Assembly: GCF_014633365.1 (NCBI RefSeq)
Contig: NC_068350.1
Span: 13,865,787 to 13,929,786, forward strand
Source: Diospyros lotus
Taxonomy: Eukaryota > Streptophyta > Magnoliopsida > Ericales > Ebenaceae
DNA: 64,000 nt
Direction: 5' to 3'
Shown here: one piece after another, positions 31,469-45,000 of the stretch
Layout: every line of letters begins with the position of its first letter
Numbering within the stretch: position 1 is the first letter of the stretch
The notes under the pieces: generated by a model
What the model was told of the DNA's origin: nothing
What the model saw: only the letters and a program-made list of their open reading frames with translations
The model's database searches: none
Program-made: the position numbers and the translations under genes

Positions 31469-34205
31469 TTTAACAACCCGTTAATGGGCCTAGATGTTAT
31501 GGGTATTTTATTTTTGAGCATTGGAAATTTTTTCCCTGTTAAATTAAATGTTAAGAAATATTTTTATGTGGAAAAATTTATGTAAATAAATTAAGAATTA
31601 AATTAATGGATTGGGCTTTGGAAGCTTTAGTTGAGCCAAGTGGAGATTTTGTATATATTAATTTTTGAAATATTGTGAATGCCCATTGGGCTTAAAATTA
31701 TGTTGAGGCCTTTGAGTGGGCTAATGGAAATGGGCCATTAGATTTAATCGGGCCAATGAGTTGGGCTTGGGCCCATGTATTTATATGAGTAGACTTTTTG
31801 GAATGGGGCTTAGGCCCATGTGTATAATAATGAGAGAGGGAATTAAATAAATGGAATTATATATATATTTTTGTATTTTCTTGATTAAAAGAAAATAAGA
31901 AAGAAAATGCAAAATGCAAAGTGACCAAATGGTCCTTGCTTTATTAAGAAAGGAAAGGGCAATGTTGTAAATTGCATAATGGAGTGAATAAAGAAATTGG
32001 AAAGAAAAGGGAATTAAATGAGAAATGTCCATTAGGGGCTTGGATATTTGTGTGTGTGTGTTTTATGTGAAGGGTATTATGGTAAAAGCAAGGGGAGAGT
32101 GGTTGGAAAACCATTCCTTCCCTTTCACCTCTCCATGCCTCTTTGTTTAATTGCCTTCTTCTTCATCTCCCAATTCCTCTCTCTCTCTCGTGGCTTCCCT
32201 TTCTCCTTCTTCTTCTTATTTTTCCTTCCTTCTTCTTCTCCATTTTTGATATCCATTGAAGCTTGAAGTGAAGTTGTAGCTGGGTGCATTCTTCTTCTTG
32301 GATATTTCTTCATCAAAGGCAAGTTCTCCTTGCACTCTTGGTTTCTTTTGTGCAAGCTTGTCCTTCTTGTTTATTATGATGTCAAAATGCTTCATGACTT
32401 GTTATCTTCTCATGGTTAAAAGTATTGTTGGTATCAGTTGTATATTTTCGCCATTTTTTTCCTTTGATCCGTATGTTGCGTATTGTTATGTCAAGCCTTC
32501 GTTGGGTCTTTTTGATGGTTTCGTTGGGATTTGTTCACCCCATTCTTCCTTCAAGGAATGACTATGGTGGGTTAAGAAGCTAGAATGGGAGTTTTGGAGA
32601 GTTTGGTGGCCATTTTGAGTGTTTTTGGTGGGTTTTTAGCCCCTTTTTGTGCGTTCTCGGCCAAGTCGACTCGAGCCAAGTCGACTCGGCCGCGGTTTTG
32701 ACTACTCTGCGCATGCTTCGCTTTTTCGGCCATAACTTTTGATGTAGAAGTCAGAATTTGTGATCCGTTTGAAACGTCATAAACTAGATTTCGAGAGATT
32801 TAATTTGATATATAATATGATATATTTTGGTGATAATGTGAGTGGGAAAAGGCTTTCCTTAATCCAAATTAAGCATAATTGTTAATCTAAGTTGTTATTA
32901 ATTGTTTTCTCTAGCATCACTCAACCCTCCAAAATGCTAGGAGGTGATTGAAGATATGCCTATGTGCATGCATGGGCTCATGAGTGAATATGTTATTGGC
33001 ATGTTTAAATGTGCATGATGTGTACATTTCTATAATAGAGCATGTATGATTTACTTATGTGAGATTCCATGAACATTGCATGGCATTACAATTTGCGCCC
33101 TATTGCTATTATTTTGGCTTGGTGGCTATGTTCAGCAAATAGGGAAAGAAAATGATATCCTAAAGAGCGCATGACGCGGGTGAGATGGCCATAAACCCGA
33201 TAGGCAATGCTCGAGCCAATGAGTGGCAAATCGATTTTGTATATATATGTATGCATTCATGCATGTGAATAAATAGCTTTGAGAGCTAATGTGAATAAAG
33301 GGCTTGAGAGCCAATGTGAAGTATGAAGATTTATATATTCATGAGGAATGAATCAATGCATAAAATGCATAATGGCAATGGCATTGGAATGATTTTATTG
33401 ATGGGAATTAAATGGGAAATGCTACCGTATTTGGAAAGTCAGATCTATTCCACTTGGGATTTTTCCATGCCTTAACCCTATTGCTTCATTGTTGTAGCAT
33501 ATGGATGCTCATATAATGGTTTTATAAATGAGAATTGAATTATGGGTTTAAATTGTATTGGGGATTCGAGTGTACTCTATTTTGTATCCATCCCTTCATT
33601 CGTGCTTCCGGTATTATATATATATATATGTTTACTTGTCGAGCCTTATGGCTCACTTTGAAATATGGGTTTGATGATCCATAAGCAAGTGTATTCCTTG
33701 AGGATGTTATTGTCCAGTCCAGAAGGCATGAAACCAATAGGTATCTGGATGTTGGGTAATGGTTTTCTTTGGCTCTGAATTATTCATGCCTTCATATATC
33801 GTTCTATGGATTCTTTCCTTTGCTATATACTTGTTGAGCCTTGTGGCTCACGTTATTTCTTTTGTCATTTCAGGTAATGGAAGATAGATATTTGTGGGGC
33901 GTGTTCAAATTAGTTGTGTATAGAGATGTCCCGGCCTCAAAGATTCGTGGGTGTATGTTGAGGGCAAGAAATAAAGGGTTCATTTTATTTTAAAGCCTGA
34001 GTGCCCTTTTACTTTGAAAATGTATGGGCAGTAAGCCTAAGATGATAATGTACTGAATGATATGTAATTTATTATGGCTCCTATTGTTAGTAAGAAAATT
34101 TGGAAAAGAAATTTCTTGAAAATTTTGAGTATCTATATCCATCCTTAATGGACCTTCTCTAGAACTTCCTGTGCTAGCGGGAAAATCCGGAAGCGAGCCT
34201 TGACA
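31469..34205 (+). repeat. 5' LTR of the 31469 element
   Basis: Begins at the position matching TGTAATGACCCGTTAATGGG of the 3' LTR and ends CCTTGACA. It contains GTCGACTCGG motifs near 32665-32690 and hairpins TCGAGCC/GGCTCA at about 33638-33655 and 33837-33852. The TG microsatellite at 32050 is shorter than its counterpart at 38700. Confidence 0.88.
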
Positions 34206-34207
34206 GC

Positions 34208-34220
34208 TTGGTATCAGAGC
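34208..34220 (+). other. primer binding site (tRNA-Met type)
   Basis: TTGGTATCAGAGC lies two bases after the 5' LTR. Confidence 0.9.
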
Positions 34221-34359
34221 AAATGTTGGGACGAAATGAGTCTCTGTACACATAGGAATGTCGGGTAAGGATAGGGCTATGTTTAGTAGTCCAAATTGAA
34301 AATTTCAAATTTAAAATGATATTTAAAAGTAGTCAGTTGTGAAGGAAATAATTGTTCAT

Positions 34360-37300
34360 AGGGGAAGGCCGTCGACTCAAGGTCGAGGTCAGGGAACCCC
34401 ATTATTTGCACCAGTTACTCTAGATGAGTCTACCGAGGATATATGCATGAAATAAAAAATAATCGAGTGGGGCATCGTGGCAAAAATGGTAAGTGAAGTC
34501 TGGAATGAGGTCCGTTTGTAAAGAGCGATCATGATCTTATGTGGTGATCCAAATCCATGAGGTGTTAAATTGGAGCTAATTTCTCGATGAGATAAGGGAA
34601 TAGAAGAACTTCGGGTCTATTGAATTTGTGTGAGGAAAGCCAAGAGGTGGCACAATAAGAGGTGGGGACCACCTTCTTAGCTAAGTATGCTTGAATGAGT
34701 GATCGTCAAGGCAGAGAAAGCTATCTAGCTTTAGAGAAGCCTATGTGTGGAGATTCAGCATGCAATGGTTGTCACCCTCAACATGGATTACCCTCGCGAT
34801 AGTATAGATGCCCTATGCAATGGTAAGTGGAAGGAAGGAGTTAAGATTATGGAAAGTGGCCTCAAGGGGGCCCTACTACTGTAGTGGCCATGCAATGCAT
34901 CATTAGAATGACAACCCTTAGAATTCATTATAGCGACTGCTAGATCAGATGTATTCATTCTCAGAGTGGTCATCAGGGCCACCGACCCAACTCTGTTGTT
35001 ATGTTGCCTTAGTATAGAGGAGAAAGTCCAAGAGGTCAGAGATGAAGAATGGAACAGAGGCATACAGGGCCCAATTTGCAAGTAGTAATTTTCCTGTTAG
35101 TATTATCTCAAGCTGGCGCAATGCCAGGACTGATGGACCCCATGTGTAGAGGAGTATAATTGTGATTATAGCAGTTGGAGAAGGAAGAGATTGATACCCT
35201 CTAAAGCAATCTCACCCTATGAGAGATGAGTAATGGCGTGTCGCATTTTACGACATCTGAGGTGGCGAAGGTAAGTTTTATCCCTATGCTCAGGGAGTTG
35301 TTGCTCCTTTATGTATGAATGTGTCAAGGGTTGGTGGAAGATAGGTGACGAATGATTAGTTGTTACAAGTTAGGGTGCACCACTAAGAGCTCTTTGGCAA
35401 GTTGGGCCATGTTCCGTGCCAAGGAAAGTGGGAAGAGCGTTACATAACTTTTAAAGAAGAAATTGCCCTAGTGGTGAAGCGAGGGAAGAACTAAGTTGGG
35501 ATTATATGAAAAGCACATGTCATTACCTGCCTGAATTATTGGTTTGGGTTTAGGACGAAGGTGTACACAGTGAATTAAAGGAGAAAGAAAGAGTAAGGAC
35601 TTCCATACGAACGCACGCGTACATATATATGTAAAACCTAGACAAAGCTAGATCATATAAAAATATAATGCGATTCTATAGGCTAATGAGAAGCTAAGGG
35701 GAAGAAAATAATAAGAAGAAAGCCTATTTTAGCATAGCAGCGGTTGACTGATGGTAAGGAGCTATCAACCGGTCGCAAACGGTCACCCGTTTCCTTTCGT
35801 CTATCGACTGTGTTTTTGCTGAGTGTGATTTTCTAAAACCATTAAAATAGTAATGCGGTTAATATATACAGGTATGTATGTGTAATAATATTTGATGTGT
35901 GGTATAAATGTATGTTAATAGCTCTTAGATAATCCTGGATAAGTTCATAAAGAGAGGAGGAAATATGGCAGTGTAGTGGCGTGCATGAATGGTGGTATTT
36001 GAACTAAGAGACCATGACTAATAAGAACCTTGCCAGAAGTGGATGACTTATGGGAACAGTTGTTGCAGTGAGACATTTTCCAAGATGGTCATGTGGTCCA
36101 AATGGTATCAGTGAATGATGAGACAGGGAAGTAAGTCATCTCAAAATCAATATTATAGTTCATCGATGATATATGGGATATACTCGCCGAGTAAAGAGAC
36201 TCACCAAGAGTATTTAAGGATTGTTTTGACCAAGTTGGAAAATCGCAAAGGTATGCTATGAGTAGCAAATGCGAATTTCGATCAAAGGAAGTAGTCCTTC
36301 TGTGGATCTTGCCAAGGTTTGAGTGGTAGAGAAGTGATCACCATTTATGATCATTGCAAAGATAAGGAGTCTCTTAGACAACAAGGTGTGCAATTGGTTG
36401 TTAAAGAGAGATTTTGAGCATCGCTGCTCTATTGTCTAGAATGATTTGGAAAACGAGTTAACTTATTGGGAAAGACCTTCTATAGAAAGGTTTCCAAAAC
36501 TTAAACATCGAATGGTATAGGCTTTGATATTGATTATATCTATGGGCCTGAAGAACACTTAGCGTCATGCCTCGAAGTCTAAGTGGAAGCCCAATGTTGT
36601 GTCTCATCTGCAGTTGCCAAGCAAACTGTAGGAATGATGCAGTCATTGGAGAATATTGTATATGAGATGTCTATCTCTTCTCCTAAGGGAAGACTCATTA
36701 TGCCTTATGCGTGTATGAAGGTGCAGTCAGATTTGATTGAGCAGATTCGGGGTCAGGGACCTAGAGCTCATATCATAGTAGATTCGAAGAGATTCGTGCT
36801 CAATCAAGGAAATGATGGGTTATTGATGTTTTAGGGGCGGGCTTGCATTCCTAATAATGCCAAGGTTAGGCAAGAGATTTTATCTAAAGCCCTTAAGTCC
36901 CATTACACCATCCATCTTGGTGCAACAAAGATGTATCAGAATCTCCAACGACAGTTTTTGTGGGACGGCATGAACTGTGAGGTAGCTAAATTTGTTTCGG
37001 GTTGCATAGTGTGCCAGCAAGTCAAAATGGAACATCAGAAGCCTATGGGCCTATTGCAGTTCTTGTCCATTCCAGAGTGGAAGTGTAATAATATTTTCAT
37101 AGACTTTGAAACAGGGTTGCCTATAGCGACGAGGGGAATGATGTTATTTGGGTGATAGTCGGCAGGTTGACGACATCGACCCACTTATCGTTTATTAAAA
37201 AGATCGATCCTTTGAGTCGTTTGGCGAAGATATATATAGAGGAGGTTATTAGATTGCATGGCATTCCAGCGAGTATTGTATCGGATCGGGATCCCCGATT

Positions 37301-38140
37301 TACCTTGCGCTTTTGAGGAGCATTGCATGACGCATTGGGGTCAAACTTGAGGTTTAGCATTGCATTTCACCCATAGTCAGATGGGTAGTCGGAGAGAAGC
37401 ACTATATGAACGTTGGAGGATATACTGAGGGCGTGTGTTTTGGGTTTTCATAACAGTTGGGATGACCACCTTCCATTGGTAAATTTGCCTCCAACAATAG
37501 CTATCACTCCGGTATTGGAATGTCGCCTTGTGAGGCATTATATGACAGGCCATGTGGATCGCCTAATTGTGGGAAGAGATGAGGGATAGGGCACTATTTG
37601 GCCTTGAAATCATTGAGCAGACTACAGAAAAGATCAGAGTTATTACGGCTTGAATGAAGGTAGCCAGGATAGACAAAGGAATTATACAGATAGAAGTTAT
37701 CGTGACTTAAAGTTATCGGTAAAGATCGTTCAGGTTAAAAGGAAATACCCAAAATGGGTGTATACCGAATTGCGATTTCAAGGAAGCTTAGTCCTTGCTA
37801 CATTGAGTCTTTGAGATTTTAGAGTAAATTGGACCCTTGGCGTATGAGCTAGCCTGGCTTAGCTGGTGTGCATGATGTGTTGCATGTATTAACGTTAAGG
37901 AAAGATGTGCTAGATCCTCAGCACATCATGGACTATTAGACCATAGAGGTCAAGGCCGAGGTATCGCGAGGAAGCGTCATTGAGCATTATAAGGGAAGGT
38001 GTTGAGGAGTCAGTTGATTCTGTATGTATCGGGTTGGTGGTGGCATCCTTGTTTGGGTGAGGCTACCCAGGAGTTGAGTTGAGATAAGGCATCTCCTTCC
38101 TAGTTATGTGCATGAGCAGGTTCGAATTTGGAGGACCAAA
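34360..38140 (+). pseudogene. gypsy gag-pol remnant, heavily decayed
   Basis: A gag start-like phrase near 34365 (RGRPSTQGRGQGTP). Around 36165-36290 an RT end segment reads DDIWDILAE then SKCEF. From 36840 comes the integrase zinc region (CIPNNAKVRQEIL, then SGCIVCQQVKMEHQKP), followed by the catalytic core (IPEWKCNNIFIDFETGLP; LHGIPASIVSDRDPRFTL; LEDILRACVLGFHNSWDDH). At 37800-37960 is the C-terminal LAGVHDVLHV region. Many stops and frameshifts, with large parts of gag, protease and RT missing. The lineage fits Tekay/Del chromoviruses. Confidence 0.8.
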
Positions 38141-38146
38141 TTCTTT

Positions 38147-38160
38147 GAAGGGGTGAGAAA
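38147..38160 (+). other. polypurine tract
   Basis: GAAGGGGTGAGAAA lies directly before the 3' LTR start at 38162, following the FFEG-type end of pol seen in Del-like elements. Confidence 0.6.
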
Positions 38161-41100
38161 CTGTAATGACCCGTTAATGGGCCTAGACGTTATGGGTATT
38201 TTATTTTTGAGCATTGGAAATTTTTGCCATGTTAAATTAAATGTTAAGAAATATTTCTATGTGGGCAAAATTTATGTAAATAAATTAAGAATTAAATTAA
38301 TGGATTGGGCTTTGGAAGCTTTGGTTGAGCCAAGTGGACATTTTGTATATATTAATTTTTGCAATGTTGTGAATTCCCATTGGGCTTAAAGTTATGTTGA
38401 GCGCCTTTGAGTGGGCTAATGGAAATGGGCCATTAGATTTAATTGGGCCAATGAGTTGGGCTTGGGCCCATGTGTATAATAATGAGAGAGGGAATTAAAT
38501 AAATGGAATTATATATATATTTTTATATTTTGTTGATTAAAAGAAAAGAAGAAAGAAAATGCAAAACGCAAAGTGACCAAATGGTCCTTGCTTTCTTAAG
38601 AAAGGAAAGGGCAATGTTGTAAATTGCACAATGGAGTGAATAAAGAAATTGGAAAGAAAAGGGAATTAAATGAGAAATGTCCATTAAGGGCTTGGATATT
38701 TGTGTGTGTGTGTGTGTGTGTGTGTTTTATGTGAAGGGTATTATGGTAAAAGCAAGGGGGGAGTGGTTGGAAAACCATTCCCTCCCCCTCACCTCGCCAT
38801 GCCTCTTTGTTTAATTGCCTTCTTCTTCATCTCCCAATTCCTCTCTCTCGTGGCTTCCCTTTCTCCTTCTTCTTCTTATTTTTCCTTCTTTCTTCTTCTC
38901 CATTTTTGATATCCATTGAAGCTTGAAGTGAACTTGTAATTGGGTGCATTCTTCTTCTTGGATATTTCTTCATCAAAGGCAAGTTCTCCTTGCACTCTTG
39001 GTTTCTTTTGTGCAAGCTTGTCCTTCTTGTTTATTATGATGTCAAAATGCTTCATGACTTGTTATCTTCTCATGGTTAAAAGTATTGTTGGTATCGGTTG
39101 TATATTTTCTCCATTTTTTTCCTTTGATCCGTATGTTGCGTATTGTTATGTCAAGCCTTTGTTGGGTCTTTTTGATGGTTTCGTTGGGGTTTGTTCACCC
39201 CATTCTTCCTTCAAGGAATTACTTTGGTGGATTAGGAAGCTAGAATGGGAGTTTTGGAGAGTTTGGTGGCCATTTTGAGTGTTTTTGGTGGGTTTTTGGC
39301 CCTTTTTGTGCGTTCTCGGCCAAGTCGACTCGGATTTTCGCTGAGTTGACTCGGCTACGGTTTTGACTACTCTGCGCATGCTTCGCTTTTTCGACCATAA
39401 CTTTTGATATAGAACTCGGAATTGTGATCCGTTTGAAGCTTCATAAACTAGACTTCGAGGGATTTAATTTGATATATAATATCATATATTTTGGTGATAA
39501 TTTGAGTAGGAAAAGGCTTTCCTTATTCCAAATTAAGCATAATTGTTAATATAAGTTGTTGTTAATTGCTTTCTCTGGCATCACTCAACCCTCCAAAATG
39601 CTAGGAGGTGATTGAAGATATGCCTATGTGCATGCATGGGTTCATGAGTGAATATGTTATTGGCATGTTTAAATGTGCATGATGTTCATGATGTGTACAT
39701 TTCTATAATGGAGCATGTATGATTTACTTATGTGAGATTCCATGAACATTGTATGGCATTACAATTTGCGCCCTATTATTTTGGCGCAGCGGCTGTAACG
39801 CCTCGTTTTCCGAGTGCGTTATAACTTAGGACAATTCTGTGTAATTTTTTTTTTTAAATACTACTAAAACTATTGCTAAACCATGTCATTGCTTTTATCC
39901 ATCCCAAAATTTCCATTCATCTATCTCAAAGGAGAATCATCATAAACATTAAATGCGAAAGCTAGAATCGAACCTAATATCATAACATCAATAAAAAAAA
40001 TCAGCTCTTACATCATGAGACCATAAATTTCTCAACATGACTTAATACATAACATAAATTCTCAACTAACATTAACCCTAAATAGGGTTTTACATCATCA
40101 TTTCTCAAACGTTCAGAATTCGAAATAACAGAACATAAATACATGAGCTATATAACATACATTCAACTGATCATACAACTCATCATGCACTTTGCTAAGT
40201 GCCATTACATGTCTCATTCAACCTCATTTCTGCTACAATCTTCATCTGGAACGTTTGAATATTCCAGGGATAAAGCCCAAGTTAGATGATGAATCATCTA
40301 AGTTAGGGAACAAAATATTTAATTCTCATTTATGTATGCAATGTACATAACATCATAACTCTCATGTTTGGGTCAACTACACCTTAAGATTACCTGCCAT
40401 TTTTCCAGTCTCCCTGCCAGACCGGGGTGTATGGGTGCACCCTTGGCAAAGTAACGGAGCCAATACCTAATCCCAAACCTATGCAACGTGTGACCGTAAA
40501 TCTTATCGTGCTCATATGCATATTTCATAATCAAACATGTAAATGCAAACTAGATGACGTACTCACATCAAGGCATGATAACATGGTAAAATCATTTACT
40601 TAAAATTAGATTTTAGGGTCGAACAACTTACAAACCAAATATTTTCATAAAACTAAATCCAGTTGGGAAGTATCATTTACCTCGTAAAAAGATAATTTTG
40701 CCCCTAACATAATTTTGCCTCAAAATTCGCGTCGGACTTCCAATCATATTCAATTATGAACCTTGATGTATCATGAGCATCATAATTATTAAGAAAATCA
40801 TATTTACAATTTTCTCTAATTTTCCTAATTTCTCCCATTTTCTCCTATTATTTCCTCTAAATTATGAAATAAATAGCTTCTCATAAAACTTTCTCAATTT
40901 ATCTTCACAATAATTCCTAAAACAATATTCCTAAACCCCATAAATTTTCTCATAATTTTCAAAATCCATATTCTATTTATTTCTCATTTTCACTTTGATT
41001 TTCAAGCGTCTATTGTCTCAAAAATTCATAATAAATTCCAATCATGCATTTCTCTTCCAATTTCGTCATCAAAAATTCTAAAATATCATTCTCATATTTT

Positions 41101-41393
41101 TGAAATTTTTCAAGAAATTTTTGAAGATAACTCACCTTCCCGCGAAGCAATTCGATATTCTTTTATATTGCGACGAAGTCTCGATTTGAGCATCCAACAA
41201 CGCCTTCTACCACAAATTTTCACACAAACTACTAAACCCAGCCTATAAGATTTTTCTAGGAATTTTTTTTGGTATCTCTCTCTCTCTCTCTCTGTTTTTT
41301 TTCTCTCTCTTTTTCAAATCTCTTTCTCATTCTCAAATCTTTCTTTCAACCTTTCTCCTTCTAATTTAAGTTTTCAAACCTTTCAAGTTTCCT

Positions 41394-41403
41394 CTATTTA
41401 TAG
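41394..41403 (-). promoter_or_regulatory. TATA box of left LTR
   Basis: Minus-strand CTATAAATAG. The other LTR has the matching TATA-like site at 49173-49183. Confidence 0.5.
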
Positions 41404-41429
41404 GAGGTTGAATTAAGCTTAACATAATT

Positions 41430-41935
41430 GTAGTGACCCACTATCTTTAATTATTTTATCACATTTCTTAATTATTTTTCACTAAATCTAACTAAAAATC
41501 TTTAATTATTTATTCACACCTTACCTTATTTCTCACATTTCTTAATTATTTCACCTATTATATTTGATTATTTCTCCACACCTTACTTTGTCTCCCACAT
41601 TTCTCAATTATTTCACTCATCATCTTTAATTATTTTGTCATCTTTCTTAATTATTTTTCACTAAATTTCACTCATAATCTTTAATTATTTGTCCTCACCC
41701 TACTTTGTCTCCAGCATTTCTCAATTATTTCACTTATTATCTTTGATTATTTGTCTACACCTTAATTTGTCTCCCACATTTCTCAATTATTTCGCCCATC
41801 ATCTTTAATTATTTTGTCATCTTTCTTAATTATTTTTCACTAAATCTCACTCATAATCTTTAATTATTTGTCCACACTCTACTTTGTCTCTAACATTTCT
41901 CATTATTTCACTCATTATCTTTGATTATTTGTCCA
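41430..41935 (-). repeat. AT-rich minisatellite in LTR
   Basis: Degenerate units combining TTTAATTATTTTGTC, CTTTGTCTCCCACATTTC and TCAATTATTTCACCCATC recur many times. The array resumes at 44483-44690 after the nested element, and its counterpart in the other LTR is 49210-49860. Confidence 0.8.
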
Positions 41936-44477
41936 TGTAACGGCCCGCCTCCCGAAGCCCCTACTAGCATAGAGGATCCTTGAGAGGGTCATTACTAAAA
42001 TGATACCGAACAATAATATAACTACAACTCACATACGCCCCTTATTAAAATCATATATTTTTTTATATAGTATCTCATTATCGTTTTTACATAACCAATC
42101 ACCACTTGAGCCCATCTGGCTTACATAACATATATCTAATTCAAAATTATAAATCTTACACAAAAATACCCAGGACCTAGATTCGAGAGAGCTCTGCACT
42201 TACTATCACGACTCGACGGTCTGGACCCAAACCCCGCTGAACGCACCTGCGATCTCAGGATATGCTGACCTGGAATGATGTAAAACAAACATGAGTCGCG
42301 AGACTCAGCAAGCTCATGAAAGGAAGGCTGAGGGTTTAGGGTAGGACTCTTCCCATAACACCCCATGCAATTCATGCCAATGCAATCACGCCATGTCATG
42401 ATCCATACGTACCTTACTTCTACATGCATAGCATAAAATTAACTGCACATAAGGAACCAGGGGCCCACATAAGTCACACATTGGCACCCAGGTTCCGCAT
42501 ACAAACCTGTTGCAGCCTAACATAGGCTACCATTTCATCATTCTCTTAGACCAGCCTTTTCCTGACATGGTCGGCTTTTCCTGACATTCAACATTTTCCT
42601 TTTCCTGATACTCGTTACATTCTTTTCCTGATACCCATCATATTCTCATGTGTTTCTTCATGTCATACATCACATAATCACATACTTTCGCGATCTTGGT
42701 CTTCCCTCGGGCCAACCCTGAGCTAATATCTAAGCCGAGCCGAAGCTCACATGAGTCGGTACTCCCGACACCTAGCACGGTACTCCCGTCTAGAATAATA
42801 GTAACATTAGAACCATGCAATGCAACACATAAGAAATGCAAGGGCTTCTGTAGCATAAACGTGATGACAAGGCCCCCATAAACCAAGCATCAGGCCCTGC
42901 TATGCCCACACATAAGAATTCACACATGCGACATGTTCTAAATGCATATGCTCATCTAGGATACCCGAATTGGCTCTTAGACCAACCGGGTCATGCAAAT
43001 GTTCACACATCCCGTCATACACAAAGCATGATCCCAAGTGAATGCAACCCAGCCCCTTGTAGCACACACATCATGAAATGCACAAACCAAGGCGGGAATC
43101 TGGAGTACCAGCTCTTCTGGCCGTCTAACGCTTATCGTAACAACCGATGACTGGCGCCCATACATCCAGCCATCAACTGCCACGACCCACGGTCGACAGT
43201 CAGTGACTTTGTACTCATACCCTTAGACACACTTACCGACCCTATTAACTTTATATCTTTCCAGCTTAACTTTACATAACATTTCTCCATAACTCATAAC
43301 CCTTCATGTACATATCCACATATCATCACAATACCATTCTCATTCCTTTTAATTCAATAAAAGCCATCTCAACATACATAATAAATTATTAATAAAACCC
43401 CATTAAACCATAAACAACTTTTCTAAGAACCTAGCCCTCGTGGGTTCGGCATCATTCCTAAGGAAAACGGAGCGATATGAAGGTCCGTGACGGTCGAAAT
43501 AAAAGACGTCATATCATCCTTACTTAGTTTATCCCATTAACAATAAACTCATAAATAAAATAAAAGTCATAAAATGGTTACTACGCGGATTATTATTATT
43601 TATGCGTAGAACTGAGTTATGGTGAGGGAGGGTTTAGAGTACAAGAAACCTCGAAAACTTTCGCGGGAAATAAATAAATAGAGGAGAGGGTTAGGAGCTT
43701 GCCTGAAAACGGCTGATTTCAGACTCTCTTGTGCTCCCGATGCGAAGTAAAACGTTTCCTATCAAATAATATAACTGTGACTTAAATTAGTTAATTCTAA
43801 CGCGTAAACTATATAATCTAACCGTATAAAATCCATGATTTAAACATATAACACTTATATTAATTTTACCCACTTACCTGAATATTTTAAACACCAATTA
43901 ATCACCAAAATCCCTTGATTTTTCCTCACTTTTCTTCCGTTTCCTTGGCTGCTCGCGCCCTTTTTCTTCTCCCATTAATTCCTCTCAATTCCCTTCTCTG
44001 TTGTGGCAGCAAAAGTGGCTGAATTGGCCTTATAAATGACACAGCCAAGAGCTTGGAGGCCAAGGCAATTTCGGCGGCCCTCAACGCGCCACGCGTCCAC
44101 ACATACACCATATTACACACACACATATATATATAATAATTGGGCTTCCTTTCTCTCTCCTCTGATTTTACAAATTAATGCCCCTGCTCACCTATACATA
44201 TATATATATATTTATATATTAATTCATTCATTTAAATTAAATTAATATAATTTACACATTTATTATTATTATAACTATTATTATTATTATTATTATTACT
44301 ATATTTTATTTTATTATTTTTATAAATACTTTCAATTAATTTAATTAATCAACTTAATTTCCTACTGCCTCAAACAACATTAATTATTATTTTCTCTTAA
44401 TTCCTCAGATATTTCTTAATGACTTCAAACACCAAAATTAATAATCAATATTTATCTTCATATTTCGGGATATTACA
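41936..44477 (-). mobile_element. solo LTR (2.5 kb) nested in an LTR
   Basis: Runs from TGTAACGGCCCG to TTCGGGATATTACA, flanked by perfect GTCCA duplications (41931-41935 and 44478-44482). Contains a hairpin TGAGTC/GACTCA at about 42292-42308. A stretch at 42830-42930 is, in reverse, similar to 63330-63430 of the LTR at the right edge. A TATA-like TTTATAA lies on the minus strand at 44030-44038, and an ATT microsatellite near 44262-44300. Confidence 0.9.
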
Positions 44478-44987
44478 GTCCACACCTTAATTTGTTTCTC
44501 ACATTTCTCAATTATTTCACCCATCATCTTTAATTATTTTTTCATCTTTTTTAATTATTTTTCACTAAATCTCACTCATAATCTTTAATTATTTGTCTAC
44601 ACTCTACTTTGTCTCCCACATTTATCAATTATTTCACCTACTATCTTTAATTATTTTGTTACCTTAATTATTTTTCACTAAATCTTCTTCTAAATAGATT
44701 ATTCTTTTATTTAATTCATTAATTTTAAACCTATTTTCTTAGCCTACTAATTAGCCCATTTACTTAGCCTTTTATTTTTTTCAACTTAACCCACTAACTC
44801 TAAGCCCATTTACTTAGTATTTATTTTTTCAATTTAGCCCACTAACTCTAAGCCCATTTACTTAGTTATTTTTCCAACTTAGCCTACTAACTCTAAACCC
44901 ATTAAATTTTTTTTCAATTATAATCTCTAATTGATATTAAAAATAAAAAATTAATTATTATTATTCTCAAAATACTAGGATATTATA

Positions 44988-45000
44988 TTCTCCTTTCCTT
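44988..45000 (-). other. polypurine tract of the 39794 element
   Basis: Minus-strand AAGGAAAGGAGAA directly precedes the 3' LTR. Just upstream, TTTTGAGGACGAAATTTTTG matches the sequence that commonly ends pol in Tekay-type elements. Confidence 0.7.

Larger units (their letters stand above)
39794..44987 (-). repeat. 3' LTR of the 39794 element, split by a solo LTR
   Basis: About 2647 bp without the insertion. Starts TGTAACGCC and ends GATATTATA, decayed from ATTACA. It contains a double hairpin at 40256-40302, a TATA box at 41394-41403, a CT microsatellite near 41276-41292 and an AT-rich minisatellite at 41430-41935 plus 44483-44690. Confidence 0.85.
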